From JAAYLN01 sp964592855 (GTDB lineage: Bacteria > Verrucomicrobiota > Kiritimatiellia > RFP12 > JAAYLN01): 64,000 bases of DNA. The stretch lies in contig CAZQKI010000002.1 of the NCBI GenBank assembly GCA_964592855.1, positions 1-64,000 of the forward strand, written 5' to 3'. This document shows positions 34,862-44,486 of the stretch, piece after piece. The translations under genes were made by a program, and so were the position numbers. Below the pieces are notes generated by a model that worked only from the letters and a program-made list of their open reading frames with translations, ran no database searches and was not told where the DNA came from. The stretch's first letter is position 1; each line of letters starts with the position of its first letter.

Positions 34862-36665
34862 TCTCCAGGATTTCCCGCAGTGGCGGCTGGTGTGCATCGG
34901 CGTGCTGATGCTCGGCGGCTTTATTGTGCTGGCCAACCGCCTGCACAGCGTGCAGGTGAAAAACTCGCCGGTCTACACCGGTGCGCAGCAGCGTCAGAGC
35001 GTCAGGCGCGTGCTGCTGCCTGCGCCGCGGGGACGAATCTTCGACCGGAAGGGCCTTTGTCTGGCGGACAACCGGCCGAACTACTGCATCGCGGTCTATC
35101 TCGAGGAACTGCGCCGGCCGGGACGCTGGTCGCGGACCGTCGATGCGGTTGACCGGGAGGTCGACCGGATGGCGTCGTACCTGGATATTCCGCGCCAGAT
35201 CACGCGCGACGACATCGAGCAGCACGTCTTCAAGCGGCTGCCGCTGCCGCTGCTGGCCTGGCAGGGCATCGACATGCGCACGCTGGCGCGCTTCTCGGAA
35301 AACATGGAGGCGACACCGGGCTTCGACGTCTATGTGCAGCCGGAACGCGTCTACCCCCGGGGGACGCTGGCCGCGCATCTTCTCGGCTATGTCGGACGCG
35401 ACCGTCCCGTGTTGACGAATGAAGTCTTCCATTACGACATCCTGGGCATGCGGGGCCGCGCCGGCGTTGAGCGCACCGCCGATACCCAGCTCTCGGGCAC
35501 GCCGGGAGGACAGCTCATCACCGTCACCGTCACGGGCTACAAGCACAGCACCACCAATCGCGCGGCCATTGCGGGTACGGATGTTCGGCTGACCCTGGAT
35601 GCACTGCTGCAGCAGACGCTGGAGCGGCTGCTGGGCGGCCGCCGGGCGGCCGGGGTCATCCTGGATCCGCGCAACGGCGATGTGCTGGCCCTGGCGAGTC
35701 TGCCGGGCTTCGACCCCAATGGCATGAGCCCGGTGATTTCGCGTGCGGCCTGGAAACGGCTGCAGGAGGATCGGGAGCGTCCGCTGCTGAACCGCGCCAT
35801 CTCGGGCGTCTATCCGCCGGGAAGCATCTTCAAGCCGATGGTTGCGCTGGCGGCGCTGGCGCAGGGCGTTTCCCGGGATACGGTGTTTGAATGCACGGGC
35901 GCCTTTGCGCTCGGCAACATGCGTCTGCGCTGCTGGGCGCATGCCGGGCACGGCACGCTCGCGATGCGCCAGGCGTTGGAACAGTCGTGCAATCCCTATT
36001 TCTGCAGCCTCGGCGTGAACCTGGGACTGGAGCCAATCCGCCTCATGTCGCAGCAGATGGGACTGGGGGCGAAGAACGGCATCGAGATTGCCGGCGAGGC
36101 GGCGGGCCTTGTCCCGAGCGATGTCTGGAAGCGTCGCGTCCAGCGGGACGCGTGGCGGGCGGGCGACACGGCGAACCTGTCGATCGGCCAGGGACAGTTG
36201 CTGGTCACGCCGTTGCAGATGGCAGTCTATGCGGCGGCGCTGGCTAACGGCGGCCGGGTCCTCCGCCCGCGTCTCTTCCTGAATCCGGCGTTGCCGGAAG
36301 GCGAATGCCTGCGCAAGCTCGAAGTGGCGCCGCAGGTGATGGAAACCGTCCGCGGCGGCATGTTCGATGTCATTCAGGCGGAGCGCGGCACGGGCAAGCG
36401 CGCCGCCGTGAAGGGGTTGCAGTTCGCGGGAAAGACGGGGACGGCGGAGTATGGCGCCGCACCCAACCGCCGGAAGCACACCTGGATGATCGCCTTCGCG
36501 CCTTTTGACAACCCGCAGGTGGCGCTGGCCATCCTGGTCGAGGACGGGGAGTCGGGGGGGCTGACGGTGGCCCCGATCGTCAATCAGATCATGCGCTACC
36601 TCTTCGTCCCCGACGCACCCGTGATCGAGACGCTCCTCCCCGTTGCTCCGGAGGATGCCGCATGA
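34851..36665 (+). CDS. penicillin-binding protein 2 (peptidoglycan transpeptidase)
   Basis: This 604-residue class B PBP crosslinks peptidoglycan during elongation. It has one N-terminal transmembrane helix (about 13-29), a dimerisation/pedestal domain, and a transpeptidase domain with the three catalytic motifs SIFK (S325-K328), S379-C-N381 and KTG (528-530). The start is a GTG with AAAGGAG 11 bases upstream. It overlaps mreD and rodA. The SxN motif reading SCN is acceptable for the family. Confidence 0.95.
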   Translation: MPDDLQDFPQWRLVCIGVLMLGGFIVLANRLHSVQVKNSPVYTGAQQRQSVRRVLLPAPRGRIFDRKGLCLADNRPNYCIAVYLEELRRPGRWSRTVDAVDREVDRMASYLDIPRQITRDDIEQHVFKRLPLPLLAWQGIDMRTLARFSENMEATPGFDVYVQPERVYPRGTLAAHLLGYVGRDRPVLTNEVFHYDILGMRGRAGVERTADTQLSGTPGGQLITVTVTGYKHSTTNRAAIAGTDVRLTLDALLQQTLERLLGGRRAAGVILDPRNGDVLALASLPGFDPNGMSPVISRAAWKRLQEDRERPLLNRAISGVYPPGSIFKPMVALAALAQGVSRDTVFECTGAFALGNMRLRCWAHAGHGTLAMRQALEQSCNPYFCSLGVNLGLEPIRLMSQQMGLGAKNGIEIAGEAAGLVPSDVWKRRVQRDAWRAGDTANLSIGQGQLLVTPLQMAVYAAALANGGRVLRPRLFLNPALPEGECLRKLEVAPQVMETVRGGMFDVIQAERGTGKRAAVKGLQFAGKTGTAEYGAAPNRRKHTWMIAFAPFDNPQVALAILVEDGESGGLTVAPIVNQIMRYLFVPDAPVIETLLPVAPEDAA

Positions 36666-37864
36666 GTTCTGGCATTCTCGATCATCTCCCCTGCGATCTG
36701 GGGCGCCTGCGGCGGATGAATCCCATCCTCCTATTCTGCATGATCAGCCTCATGATCGTTGGCGTTTGCTTCGTCTACAGTGCGAACTCCATCCGCGACA
36801 ACCCCATCCTGCAGTCGCTCTACCTGGGGCATGCCAAACTGGCGGCCATCGGCGTCTTGCTCAATGTGGCGCTGGCCTATATCGACTACCGGCAGATTCT
36901 GAAATGGTCCTGGCTGTTTTACCTGGTGGCCGTCGGGCTGCTGGTTGCAGTGCTGGTGATCGGCGAGTCCCGCATGGGGGCCAGGCGCTGGGTGTTCGGC
37001 TTTCAGCCGTCGGAGTTCGCCAAGCTGGCAACGATCTTCGCGCTGGCCAGGCTGCTGGGACGCCCCGGGGCGCGTCGGGACTTCTGGGAATTTCTGCTGG
37101 CGGTCATCCTGACGGCCTTGCCGGTCGGCTTGATCATGAAACAACCCGATCTGGGAACGGCGCTGGTTTTCGGCCCGATCCTGTTGCTGATGCTTTTTGT
37201 GGCGGGGACTTCGCCCAGGACCTGGGTGGCGACGGTGGGCGCCGGACTGCTGGCGGTCTCCATCGTCCTGGGATCGATCCTGGCGCAGGAAAACCCGAAG
37301 ACGACCGAGGGCTTCCGCCGGCTTTCCAGACAGGCCACGTTCTTCCTCGCCGATTATCAGCGCGATCGCCTGGTGGATGCGCTCCATCCCGACCGGGACC
37401 CGCTGAACCTGGGGTGGAACCGTCGTCAATCCCAGATCGCCGTGGGCTCCGGCGGCCTCTGGGGAAAAGGGTATCTCAAGGGGGATCAGAATTTGCTAGG
37501 ATACCTGCCACAGCAGGTGTCTGCCAACGACTTCATTTTTTCGGTGCTCGCCGAAGAGAAGGGGTACGTGGGTTCAGTTTGCGTGCTGCTGCTGTTTGCG
37601 GGCGTCGTTTTCGCCTCGCTCTATGCGGCGGCAACCAGCCGGGACGGCACCGGCCGGTTGCTTGGCGTGGGTGTTGCATCCTTGTTCTTCTGCCATGTTT
37701 TCGTCAACATCGCGATGACCATCGGACTGCTTCCAGTTACGGGATTGCCGTTGCCGTTCATTAGCTACGGCAGGACGTTCATGTTGACGGCTATTATAGC
37801 CTCGGGATTGCTGCAAAGTGTGGCGGTTCATGTGCGCCGGGAGACGGCGCAGGTGGATGCCTAG
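36662..37864 (+). CDS. rod shape-determining protein RodA (SEDS glycosyltransferase)
   Basis: The 400-residue SEDS protein polymerises lipid II glycan strands in the elongasome with PBP2. It has about ten transmembrane segments and the SEDS hallmarks ARRWVFGFQPSEFAKLA, KQPDLGTALVFGPI, GWNRRQSQIAVGSGGLWGKG and a C-terminal LPVTGLPLPFISYGRTFML. The ATG overlaps the mrdA stop codon (ATGA). Confidence 0.96.
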   Translation: MSSGILDHLPCDLGRLRRMNPILLFCMISLMIVGVCFVYSANSIRDNPILQSLYLGHAKLAAIGVLLNVALAYIDYRQILKWSWLFYLVAVGLLVAVLVIGESRMGARRWVFGFQPSEFAKLATIFALARLLGRPGARRDFWEFLLAVILTALPVGLIMKQPDLGTALVFGPILLLMLFVAGTSPRTWVATVGAGLLAVSIVLGSILAQENPKTTEGFRRLSRQATFFLADYQRDRLVDALHPDRDPLNLGWNRRQSQIAVGSGGLWGKGYLKGDQNLLGYLPQQVSANDFIFSVLAEEKGYVGSVCVLLLFAGVVFASLYAAATSRDGTGRLLGVGVASLFFCHVFVNIAMTIGLLPVTGLPLPFISYGRTFMLTAIIASGLLQSVAVHVRRETAQVDA

Positions 37865-37900
37865 CGGGAATTGCCGACAGATCGAGAATGGAGTTGAACT

Positions 37901-39484
37901 ATGTTGGGATGGTTGATTAAAAAGCCGACGGAAAAGCGCGAGATCGTCGTGAATGCGGAGAAGCTCGAGACGCGTGTGGCCGTGGTGGAACACGGCCGCG
38001 TCGAGGAGTTTCAGGTCGAGCATCCGATGGAGGATCGGCTCGTGGGGAGCATCTTCAAGGGACGCATTCAGAACCTGGAACATGACCTGCAGGCCGCCTT
38101 TGTCGATATCGGGCTGAAAAAGAACGCCTTTCTGCACTATTGGGATATGTTCCCGGATGATGAAAGCCGCCTGGAAGACGACGATGAGAATGTGCAGCGC
38201 GTCTCGCGCCGCAAGCGCTTCACCAACGAGCAGATCACCAAGCGTTTTCCGCCCGGCTCCGAAATCATCGTGCAGGTGACCAAAAGCCCGATCGGAACCA
38301 AGGGGCCGCGCGTGAGCGCGAGCCTCAGCGTTCCCGGCCGCTATCTGGTGATGATGCCGGGCTGCCGGCTGCGCGGCGTTTCGCGCAAGATCGGCGATGC
38401 CAAGGAACGCCTGCGTCTGAAGAAGATTCTGGACCGGCTCCCCTTGCCGCAGGATATCGGACTGATTGTCCGCACGATCGGGGCGGGGGCCTCCAAGCGC
38501 GCCTTCATCCGCGATCTCCGCGGGTTGCTCTCGATCTGGCAGGATCTGCAGGCCAACATCCGCGACAAGGCCGCGCCCAGCTGCGTCTACCAGGAGCCCG
38601 ACCTCATCGAGCGCGTTGTGCGCGACTGGCTGACCGAGGACATCGACCGCGTGGTCATCGACCAGAAGGATTCCTTCGAGCGGATCCGCTCCGTGGCGGC
38701 GCGGATTTCGCGCCACTCGCGCAACCTGATCCAGCTCTACGACGGCCAGCTGCCGATCTTCGACAATCGCGGGATCGAGCGCCAGCTCGACGAGGCCTTC
38801 CGCCGCAAGGTCAACCTGAAGTGCGGCGGGTATCTCGTGATCGACGAGACGGAGGCGATGATTGCAATCGACGTGAACACGGGGCGTCACAAGGGTAAGG
38901 GTTCGCAGGAGGATGCCATCCTCGAGGTCAACCTGGATGCGGTCGAGGAGGTTGCGCGCCAGCTGCGCTTGCGCAATGTCGGGGGACTCGTGGTGCTGGA
39001 CTTGATCGACATGAAGTCGCGCAAGCATCAGGCCGCGGTCTACAAGGCCATGAAGACGGCGGTGAAGCGTGACAAGGCGCGCACCAACGTCCTGCCGATC
39101 TCCGAGCTGGGCTTGATGGAGATGACCCGCCAACGGCAGGAGGAGAGCCTGCTTTCGCAGACCTTCGAGGACTGCCCCTACTGCCACGGACACGGCGTGA
39201 TCAAGTCGGCCCTCTCGCTGAGCGTCAACATTCAGCGTCAGATCGCAGGCGTCATGCGCAAATGCCGTCTCGACGGCAGGGAAATCGACCTGCAGATCCT
39301 GGTGGCGCCGACGGTTCTGGACCGGCTGCGCCGCGAGGACGAGGAGATGCTGGTGGAATTGCAGCAGCAGTACAAGGGGCATCTCAGCTTCAAATCCGAG
39401 CCGCTCCGCCACCCCGAATCCTTTGCCATTCTGGAAACGACTGGCAAAGTCCTCTATTCCGTTGGCGACAATAAAAGTGCATAA
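37901..39484 (+). CDS. ribonuclease E/G family endoribonuclease
   Basis: The 527-residue product has RNase G length, without the long disordered tail of RNase E. An S1 domain (GSIFKGRIQNLEHDLQAAFV) is followed by the first-metal site AMIAIDVNTGR and VVLDLIDMKSRK, and the zinc-link CPYCHGHG near residue 425. It processes 16S rRNA and mRNA. An RNase G gene next to mreBCD-type genes is also the E. coli arrangement (cafA), although lptD-like gene order downstream is not. The ATG lies 36 bases after rodA. Confidence 0.94.
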   Translation: MLGWLIKKPTEKREIVVNAEKLETRVAVVEHGRVEEFQVEHPMEDRLVGSIFKGRIQNLEHDLQAAFVDIGLKKNAFLHYWDMFPDDESRLEDDDENVQRVSRRKRFTNEQITKRFPPGSEIIVQVTKSPIGTKGPRVSASLSVPGRYLVMMPGCRLRGVSRKIGDAKERLRLKKILDRLPLPQDIGLIVRTIGAGASKRAFIRDLRGLLSIWQDLQANIRDKAAPSCVYQEPDLIERVVRDWLTEDIDRVVIDQKDSFERIRSVAARISRHSRNLIQLYDGQLPIFDNRGIERQLDEAFRRKVNLKCGGYLVIDETEAMIAIDVNTGRHKGKGSQEDAILEVNLDAVEEVARQLRLRNVGGLVVLDLIDMKSRKHQAAVYKAMKTAVKRDKARTNVLPISELGLMEMTRQRQEESLLSQTFEDCPYCHGHGVIKSALSLSVNIQRQIAGVMRKCRLDGREIDLQILVAPTVLDRLRREDEEMLVELQQQYKGHLSFKSEPLRHPESFAILETTGKVLYSVGDNKSA

Positions 39485-39552
39485 TGGTTGACAACTGCGG
39501 CAATCCCCCCGGAGGCGCCGGCCAGCGGCGCCTCCTCGAAAAGGATGTGAAC

Positions 39553-41775
39553 ATGATTTTACCGAGACTGTTTTCCGGCCCGCTGCGCGTGGCCGCGTTG
39601 TTGCTGTTAGCCTTGTCGGCCGGAGCCGTGGATGTCATGCCCTCACGGGATGAGATGCAGGCGCCGATCGACATCGAGGCGGATTCGTTTTCGGCGGAGA
39701 TGGACGGATGGGTCGACGCCGCCGGCAACGTCCGGGTCCGTCAAGGCGATACGCAAGTCACCGCGGATCGGATCCGCGTGAACCGGACCACGGGCGAGAT
39801 CAAAGCCGACGGGCATGTGATCCTGATCCGCCGGGGGCAGGTCGCCACGCGGACGGAGCGCCTGGTCTACAACTACAAGAGCGGCGAAGGACTGACGCCC
39901 TCGGTCGACATGCAGGTCGGCGCCTTCCGCGTGATCGCCAAGGATGCGGTCCGGAAGCCCGACGCCACCTTCAGCCTGCGCAATACCGTTGTGACCACCT
40001 GCACCAATGCGCTGGGGTCGCTCCATTACCACGTGCGTGGCAGGTCGGCCTCCATGCGCCCGAACGAGTATGTGGCCGTTTCCGGCGTCGTCCCCTATTT
40101 CATGGGGGTTCCCTTCTTCTATTTCCCCTATTGGCGCCGTGAACTGGACGAGCATTACGGGTGGCGCTTCGAACCCGGCTATGAATCCGACTGGGGCGCC
40201 TTTCTGCTCGCCACCTACAAGTTCAAGCTGATCGATTTCGGGGGCAAGTTCAAGGATAGCCTCGATTCGCGCTCGCATTTCGACTACCGCACCGAACGCG
40301 GCGGCGCGATCGGACAGGATGTCCTCTGGCACTTTGGCGAGCCGGAGGCGGGTCACAAGGGTTTTGTGTCGGCCTACTTCCTGGCCGATGACAAGCCGAT
40401 GGACGCCAACTGGGATCGCGATCCGACCCGCGACATCGTCGAGGATTCGCGGTACCGGTTGACCTTCCGGCATGATTCGCACCTGTCCGACCGTGATTTC
40501 CTGACCTTGCGCACGAGCTATTTGAGTGACAGCTATCTGCTGGAGGATTTCTACGAGGACGAGTACCGCGACCTCCGCCAGCCGGAGTCCTATGCCGCCT
40601 ATACGCACACCGGAAACGGCTATTCGTTCGGACTGGGCGCCTATCAGCGCATCAACGATTTCTTCGAATCCGTGAACCGCCTCCCCGAAGCGTGGCTCGA
40701 TGTTCTCCGCACCGATATCGCCGGGTCGCGCTTCTACTACGAAAGTCAGACCCGCGGCGGAGCGTTGAAGCGGGAGTTTGCCGACTATGGCCTGCCGACG
40801 AACACCGTGGCCGAGGCGTATGACACCGTGCGGCTCGATTCGCGCCATGCGATCTACATGCCCAACACCCTCTTTGGCTTTCTGAGCGTGGTGCCGCGCG
40901 CCGCCTACCGGGGGACCTACTATGGCGACACGTTCAAGGACCTGAGCGACGAGCCCAGCTCATCAACCAATGCGCCCGCGACAAGCCTCCTGATCGAGGA
41001 TGGGGCGGCTCTGCGAAATCTCTTCGAGCTTGGACTCGAGAGCTCCTTCAAGGCCTACGGCATCTATCAGGACGAGGCCGGCCGCATCCGCCACATCGTC
41101 GAGCCGTACATGAACTACACGTTCGTGCCGGAGCCCAACCTGCGGCCCTTGCAGCTCCTGCAGTTCGACGACGTCGATGAACTGGACAAGGAACACAACG
41201 TCCGCTTCGGCATGCGCCATCAGATCCAGCGCCGGATCGGCCCCGCGATCCGCGTCCTGCTGGATGCCGACCTCTACGGCATCTATGACATCGAGGACGC
41301 CAACGACGAGTCGAAATTCCGCCTGGTCGGTTTGGAGAGCCGCTTCCGACCGACTGACGGCATTCGCTTCCAGTTGGATGGAACCTACGACGTGGAGGCG
41401 TCCGAGATCAATGAAATCAACGCCTGGGTCACCCTCTGGAACCATGAATTGTGGGAGGCGTCCGGTGCCGTCTTCTATCGCCCCGACGCCAGCGTGCTGT
41501 TCGCCGGAAACCTGACCTATGCGCTCACCGAGCGCTGGACGGTCAACATCTACTCGCGCTACGAGGCCGAGACCTCGCGGCTCGAAGAGCAGTCGGGCTA
41601 CCTCCAGTACAATCTCGACTGCATCTCCCTCCGGCTGCGCGGCAGCGTCTTTCCCGGCTTCACCCGCGACGACGGCTCGGAGCTGGAGACCAAGTACAAG
41701 ATCGCTTTCTACGCTTGGTTGCGCGCCTACCCCTCGGCTCCGAAGGAACGCATGCGTGGCCATCGTGACATCTAG
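39553..41775 (+). CDS. LptD/OstA-like outer-membrane protein
   Basis: The 740-residue product has a signal peptide (LRVAALLLLALSAGA) and an OstA/LptA-like periplasmic beta-jellyroll (about 25-130: DIEADSFSAEMDGWVDAAGNV, VTADRIRVNRTTGEIKADG), then a large beta-barrel region rich in alternating aromatic strands, ending in a charged tail. LptD puts lipopolysaccharide into the outer leaflet. The domain order and length fit, but the barrel is divergent. I start at 39553 (AAGGA upstream), since a longer frame adds an improbable N-terminus. Few cysteines are present, so the classic paired disulfides are doubtful. Confidence 0.78.
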   Translation: MILPRLFSGPLRVAALLLLALSAGAVDVMPSRDEMQAPIDIEADSFSAEMDGWVDAAGNVRVRQGDTQVTADRIRVNRTTGEIKADGHVILIRRGQVATRTERLVYNYKSGEGLTPSVDMQVGAFRVIAKDAVRKPDATFSLRNTVVTTCTNALGSLHYHVRGRSASMRPNEYVAVSGVVPYFMGVPFFYFPYWRRELDEHYGWRFEPGYESDWGAFLLATYKFKLIDFGGKFKDSLDSRSHFDYRTERGGAIGQDVLWHFGEPEAGHKGFVSAYFLADDKPMDANWDRDPTRDIVEDSRYRLTFRHDSHLSDRDFLTLRTSYLSDSYLLEDFYEDEYRDLRQPESYAAYTHTGNGYSFGLGAYQRINDFFESVNRLPEAWLDVLRTDIAGSRFYYESQTRGGALKREFADYGLPTNTVAEAYDTVRLDSRHAIYMPNTLFGFLSVVPRAAYRGTYYGDTFKDLSDEPSSSTNAPATSLLIEDGAALRNLFELGLESSFKAYGIYQDEAGRIRHIVEPYMNYTFVPEPNLRPLQLLQFDDVDELDKEHNVRFGMRHQIQRRIGPAIRVLLDADLYGIYDIEDANDESKFRLVGLESRFRPTDGIRFQLDGTYDVEASEINEINAWVTLWNHELWEASGAVFYRPDASVLFAGNLTYALTERWTVNIYSRYEAETSRLEEQSGYLQYNLDCISLRLRGSVFPGFTRDDGSELETKYKIAFYAWLRAYPSAPKERMRGHRDI

Positions 41776-41800
41776 GCTTCCAGGCAGAAGGGCGGCAGGC

Positions 41801-42259
41801 ATGAAGCGTTCCGGCGCGTTGGAAATACATGGAGCCCGACAGGGGTTTTCGCTGGTTGAGCTGCTGGTGGCGGTCTCGATCATGCTGATCCTCGCGGGCG
41901 CCGTGGCCGTCAACCTGCTGCATGAGCCGGGCAAGGCGCGCCAGGCCCGCGCCAAGAGCGATCTCGCCACCTTCAAGACCGCCCTGCGGCTCTACCTGGA
42001 CGACAACTCCACCCTGCCTTCGCAACGGCAGGGGCTGCCGGCGCTCGTCCAGCGCCCAACGACCCCGCCCGTTCCCCTGAACTGGCGGCCGGGCGGATAC
42101 CTCGACCGCATCTCCTTGCCGCGCGACCCGTGGAACAACGATTACCTCTACTTCGTTCCCGGCCGCCAGCAGGAGCCGTTCGAAATCGTCTGCTATGGCG
42201 CCGATGGCCAGCAGGGGGGCGAGGGTGTGAATGTGGACCTCTCCAGTTCGTCGTTGTAG
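41801..42259 (+). CDS. type II secretion major pseudopilin GspG-like
   Basis: The 152-residue product has a 15-residue leader ending RQG|FSLVELLVAVSIMLIL, with the Phe-1 and Glu-5 of pseudopilins. The C-terminal half carries DNSTLPSQRQGLPALV and YLDRISLPRDPWNNDYLY, then YGADGQQGGEG, the calcium-binding GspG pattern. It lies away from the secretin operon, 25 bases after the lptD-like gene and three bases before an RNA methyltransferase gene. It could serve as the major pilin of the machine encoded at 18.6-26.6 kb. Confidence 0.9.
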   Translation: MKRSGALEIHGARQGFSLVELLVAVSIMLILAGAVAVNLLHEPGKARQARAKSDLATFKTALRLYLDDNSTLPSQRQGLPALVQRPTTPPVPLNWRPGGYLDRISLPRDPWNNDYLYFVPGRQQEPFEIVCYGADGQQGGEGVNVDLSSSSL

Positions 42260-42262
42260 ATC

Positions 42263-43084
42263 ATGCAGGCGCCACTGAAAGAAGCTCGCGCGTGGCAACT
42301 GGCCTTGAAGCGCCTGCTCGCCATCGAAGCGGCCTGGGACGATTCCGCAGCCCGGCAGCGGGAGCTGCTGGCCTGCCGGCAGTGGCTGGCGGAACAGGTG
42401 CAGATCCCACGGCTCTGTCAACTGGCCGCCCTGCTGAATCCCGATGCCGACCGCGCCCGGTTCGCCCATGTGCTCGTCCCGGTGGAACGGGAAGTGGCGC
42501 GCCGACGCATCACGGATGTGCAGATTCTCGATCGGGATGTCCCGGCGTCCGCGTCGGCGGCGGCGTGCATGCCCGTGACGGTGGTGCTGGATTCCCTCCG
42601 GTCCGCATTCAACACGGGCGGCATTTTTCGGACGGCCGAGTGCTTCGGCGCCGCAGCGCTCTGGCTGTGCGGCTACACGGCCGCTCCGAACCATCCGCAT
42701 GTCGCCGAAGCGGCCTTGGGCGCCGCCCAGCTGGTTCCCTGGCGCGCCTTTGCGCGCGCCGGCGATGCCGTTGCCGAACTGCGCCGGACGGGCGTCACGG
42801 TCATTGCCCTGGAAACCGTTGCCGACGCACCCGGCATCGAGGCGTTTGACTGGCCCTTTCCCTGCGCCCTCCTGCTGGGGAACGAACGCTTCGGACTGGA
42901 TCCCGATATCATCCGCCAGTCGGACGCCTGTGTGCGCATCGCGGTCTACGGGCGGAAGAACTCGCTCAACGTCGTGAGCGCGGCGGCGATCGCCTTGCAC
43001 GGCGCGCGGCGCGCCTGGCAGGCTGCCAATCCCCCTGCGCCCCCGATTCCCGGTGATGGTCAAGAAGGAAGGAAGCTCCCATGA
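42263..43084 (+). CDS. SpoU/TrmH family RNA 2'-O-methyltransferase
   Basis: The 273-residue product has an N-terminal helical extension (1-85), then the SPOUT knot with motif 1 NTGGIFRTAECFG, motif 2 LLLGNERFGLD and motif 3 KNSLNVVSAAAIALHG, the S-adenosylmethionine site. The target nucleotide, rRNA or tRNA, is not predictable. It overlaps ugd by four bases. Confidence 0.9.
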   Translation: MQAPLKEARAWQLALKRLLAIEAAWDDSAARQRELLACRQWLAEQVQIPRLCQLAALLNPDADRARFAHVLVPVEREVARRRITDVQILDRDVPASASAAACMPVTVVLDSLRSAFNTGGIFRTAECFGAAALWLCGYTAAPNHPHVAEAALGAAQLVPWRAFARAGDAVAELRRTGVTVIALETVADAPGIEAFDWPFPCALLLGNERFGLDPDIIRQSDACVRIAVYGRKNSLNVVSAAAIALHGARRAWQAANPPAPPIPGDGQEGRKLP

Positions 43085-44451
43085 AATCGAACATTCTCTG
43101 CATCGGAGCCGGCTATGTCGGCGGCCCCACGATGGCCATGCTGGCGGACAAGTGTCCGGATCGCAAAGTCACCGTTGTCGATATCAATGCCGACCGCATC
43201 GCGGCCTGGAATTCAGATCATCTGCCCATCTACGAACCCGGCCTGACCGAGGTCGTCAAGGCCTGCCGCAACCGCAATCTCTTCTTCTCCACCGACGTCG
43301 AGCGCGGTATCCGGGAATGCGACATCATCTTCGTCAGCGTGAACACGCCGACCAAGACCTTTGGCCAGGGGGCCGGCCACGCCGCCGACCTGCAGTACTG
43401 GGAGCAGACGGCCCGCCAGATCAAGCGCTGCGCCACACGCGACAAGATCGTGGTGGAGAAGAGCACGCTGCCGGTTCGCACGGCGGCGGCCATGATGCGC
43501 ATTCTCCGTGCGGGGGATACGGACGTCCATTTCGAGGTCCTCTCCAACCCCGAATTCCTGGCCGAGGGCACGGCGATCGCCGACTTGAACAATCCCGACC
43601 GCGTGCTGATCGGCGGCAACGACACGCCCGCCGGACGTGACGCGGTCGCCGAACTCGTTTCGCTCTATGCCGCCTGGGTTCCCCGCGAACGGATCTTGAC
43701 GACGAATGTCTGGTCGAGCGAACTGTCCAAGCTGGCCGCCAATGCCTTCCTGGCGCAGCGCGTCAGTTCCATCAATGCCATCAGCGAAATCTGCGAGGCG
43801 ACCGAGGCGGATGTCACCGAAGTGTCGCGCGCGGTCGGCATGGACTCGCGCATCGGCGGCAAGTTTCTGAAGGCGGGCGTCGGCTTTGGCGGGTCCTGCT
43901 TCAAAAAGGACATCCTGAACCTCGTCTACCTGTGCGAGAGCTATGGATTGAACGCGGCCGCCGATTATTGGCGTCAGGTTGTCGATTTCAACAACCATCA
44001 GCAGGAGCGCTTTGTGACCCGGATGCTCAAGGCCATGTTCAATACGGTCTCGGGCAAGCGCATCGCCCTGTTCGGCTTTGCCTTCAAGGCCGATACGGGG
44101 GATACGCGCGAGTCGCCCGCCATCCGGATCGCCAAACTCCTTGTGGAAGAGCGCGCCGTGGTCGTGGTCAACGACCCCCAGGCCCTGGACAACGCCAGAC
44201 GGGATCTGGCGGCCTCCGCCGACTGCATCGTTTTCGAACCCGATCCCTACCGTGCCATCGAGGGGGCGGATGCGCTGGCCTTGCTGACGGATTGGCGCCT
44301 GTACCGCGAACTCGATTACGCGCGGATCTTCGCGTCCATGCGCAAGCCCGCCTTCATCTTCGACGGACGCAATTTTCTCGATCATGAAGCGCTGTTCGCG
44401 CTGGGGTTCAATGTCTTTGCCGTCGGCAAGAGCCCGAAAACAAGCATCTAG
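43081..44451 (+). CDS. UDP-glucose 6-dehydrogenase, eukaryote-like type
   Basis: This 456-residue enzyme oxidises UDP-glucose to UDP-glucuronate with two NAD. The N-terminal Rossmann motif is CIGAGYVGGPT, and the catalytic Cys273 lies in GFGGSCFKKDI. Blocks such as AWNSDHLPIYEPGL, FFSTDVERGI and SVNTPTKTFGQGAG are closer to animal/plant UGDH than to common bacterial Ugd, and Cys273 is near the human Cys276. It can supply precursors for acidic surface polysaccharides. It overlaps spoU by ATGA. Confidence 0.95.
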   Translation: MKSNILCIGAGYVGGPTMAMLADKCPDRKVTVVDINADRIAAWNSDHLPIYEPGLTEVVKACRNRNLFFSTDVERGIRECDIIFVSVNTPTKTFGQGAGHAADLQYWEQTARQIKRCATRDKIVVEKSTLPVRTAAAMMRILRAGDTDVHFEVLSNPEFLAEGTAIADLNNPDRVLIGGNDTPAGRDAVAELVSLYAAWVPRERILTTNVWSSELSKLAANAFLAQRVSSINAISEICEATEADVTEVSRAVGMDSRIGGKFLKAGVGFGGSCFKKDILNLVYLCESYGLNAAADYWRQVVDFNNHQQERFVTRMLKAMFNTVSGKRIALFGFAFKADTGDTRESPAIRIAKLLVEERAVVVVNDPQALDNARRDLAASADCIVFEPDPYRAIEGADALALLTDWRLYRELDYARIFASMRKPAFIFDGRNFLDHEALFALGFNVFAVGKSPKTSI

Positions 44452-44486
44452 CGGTCGTCGCACGACCTTCACAAAGGAAGCCATCC

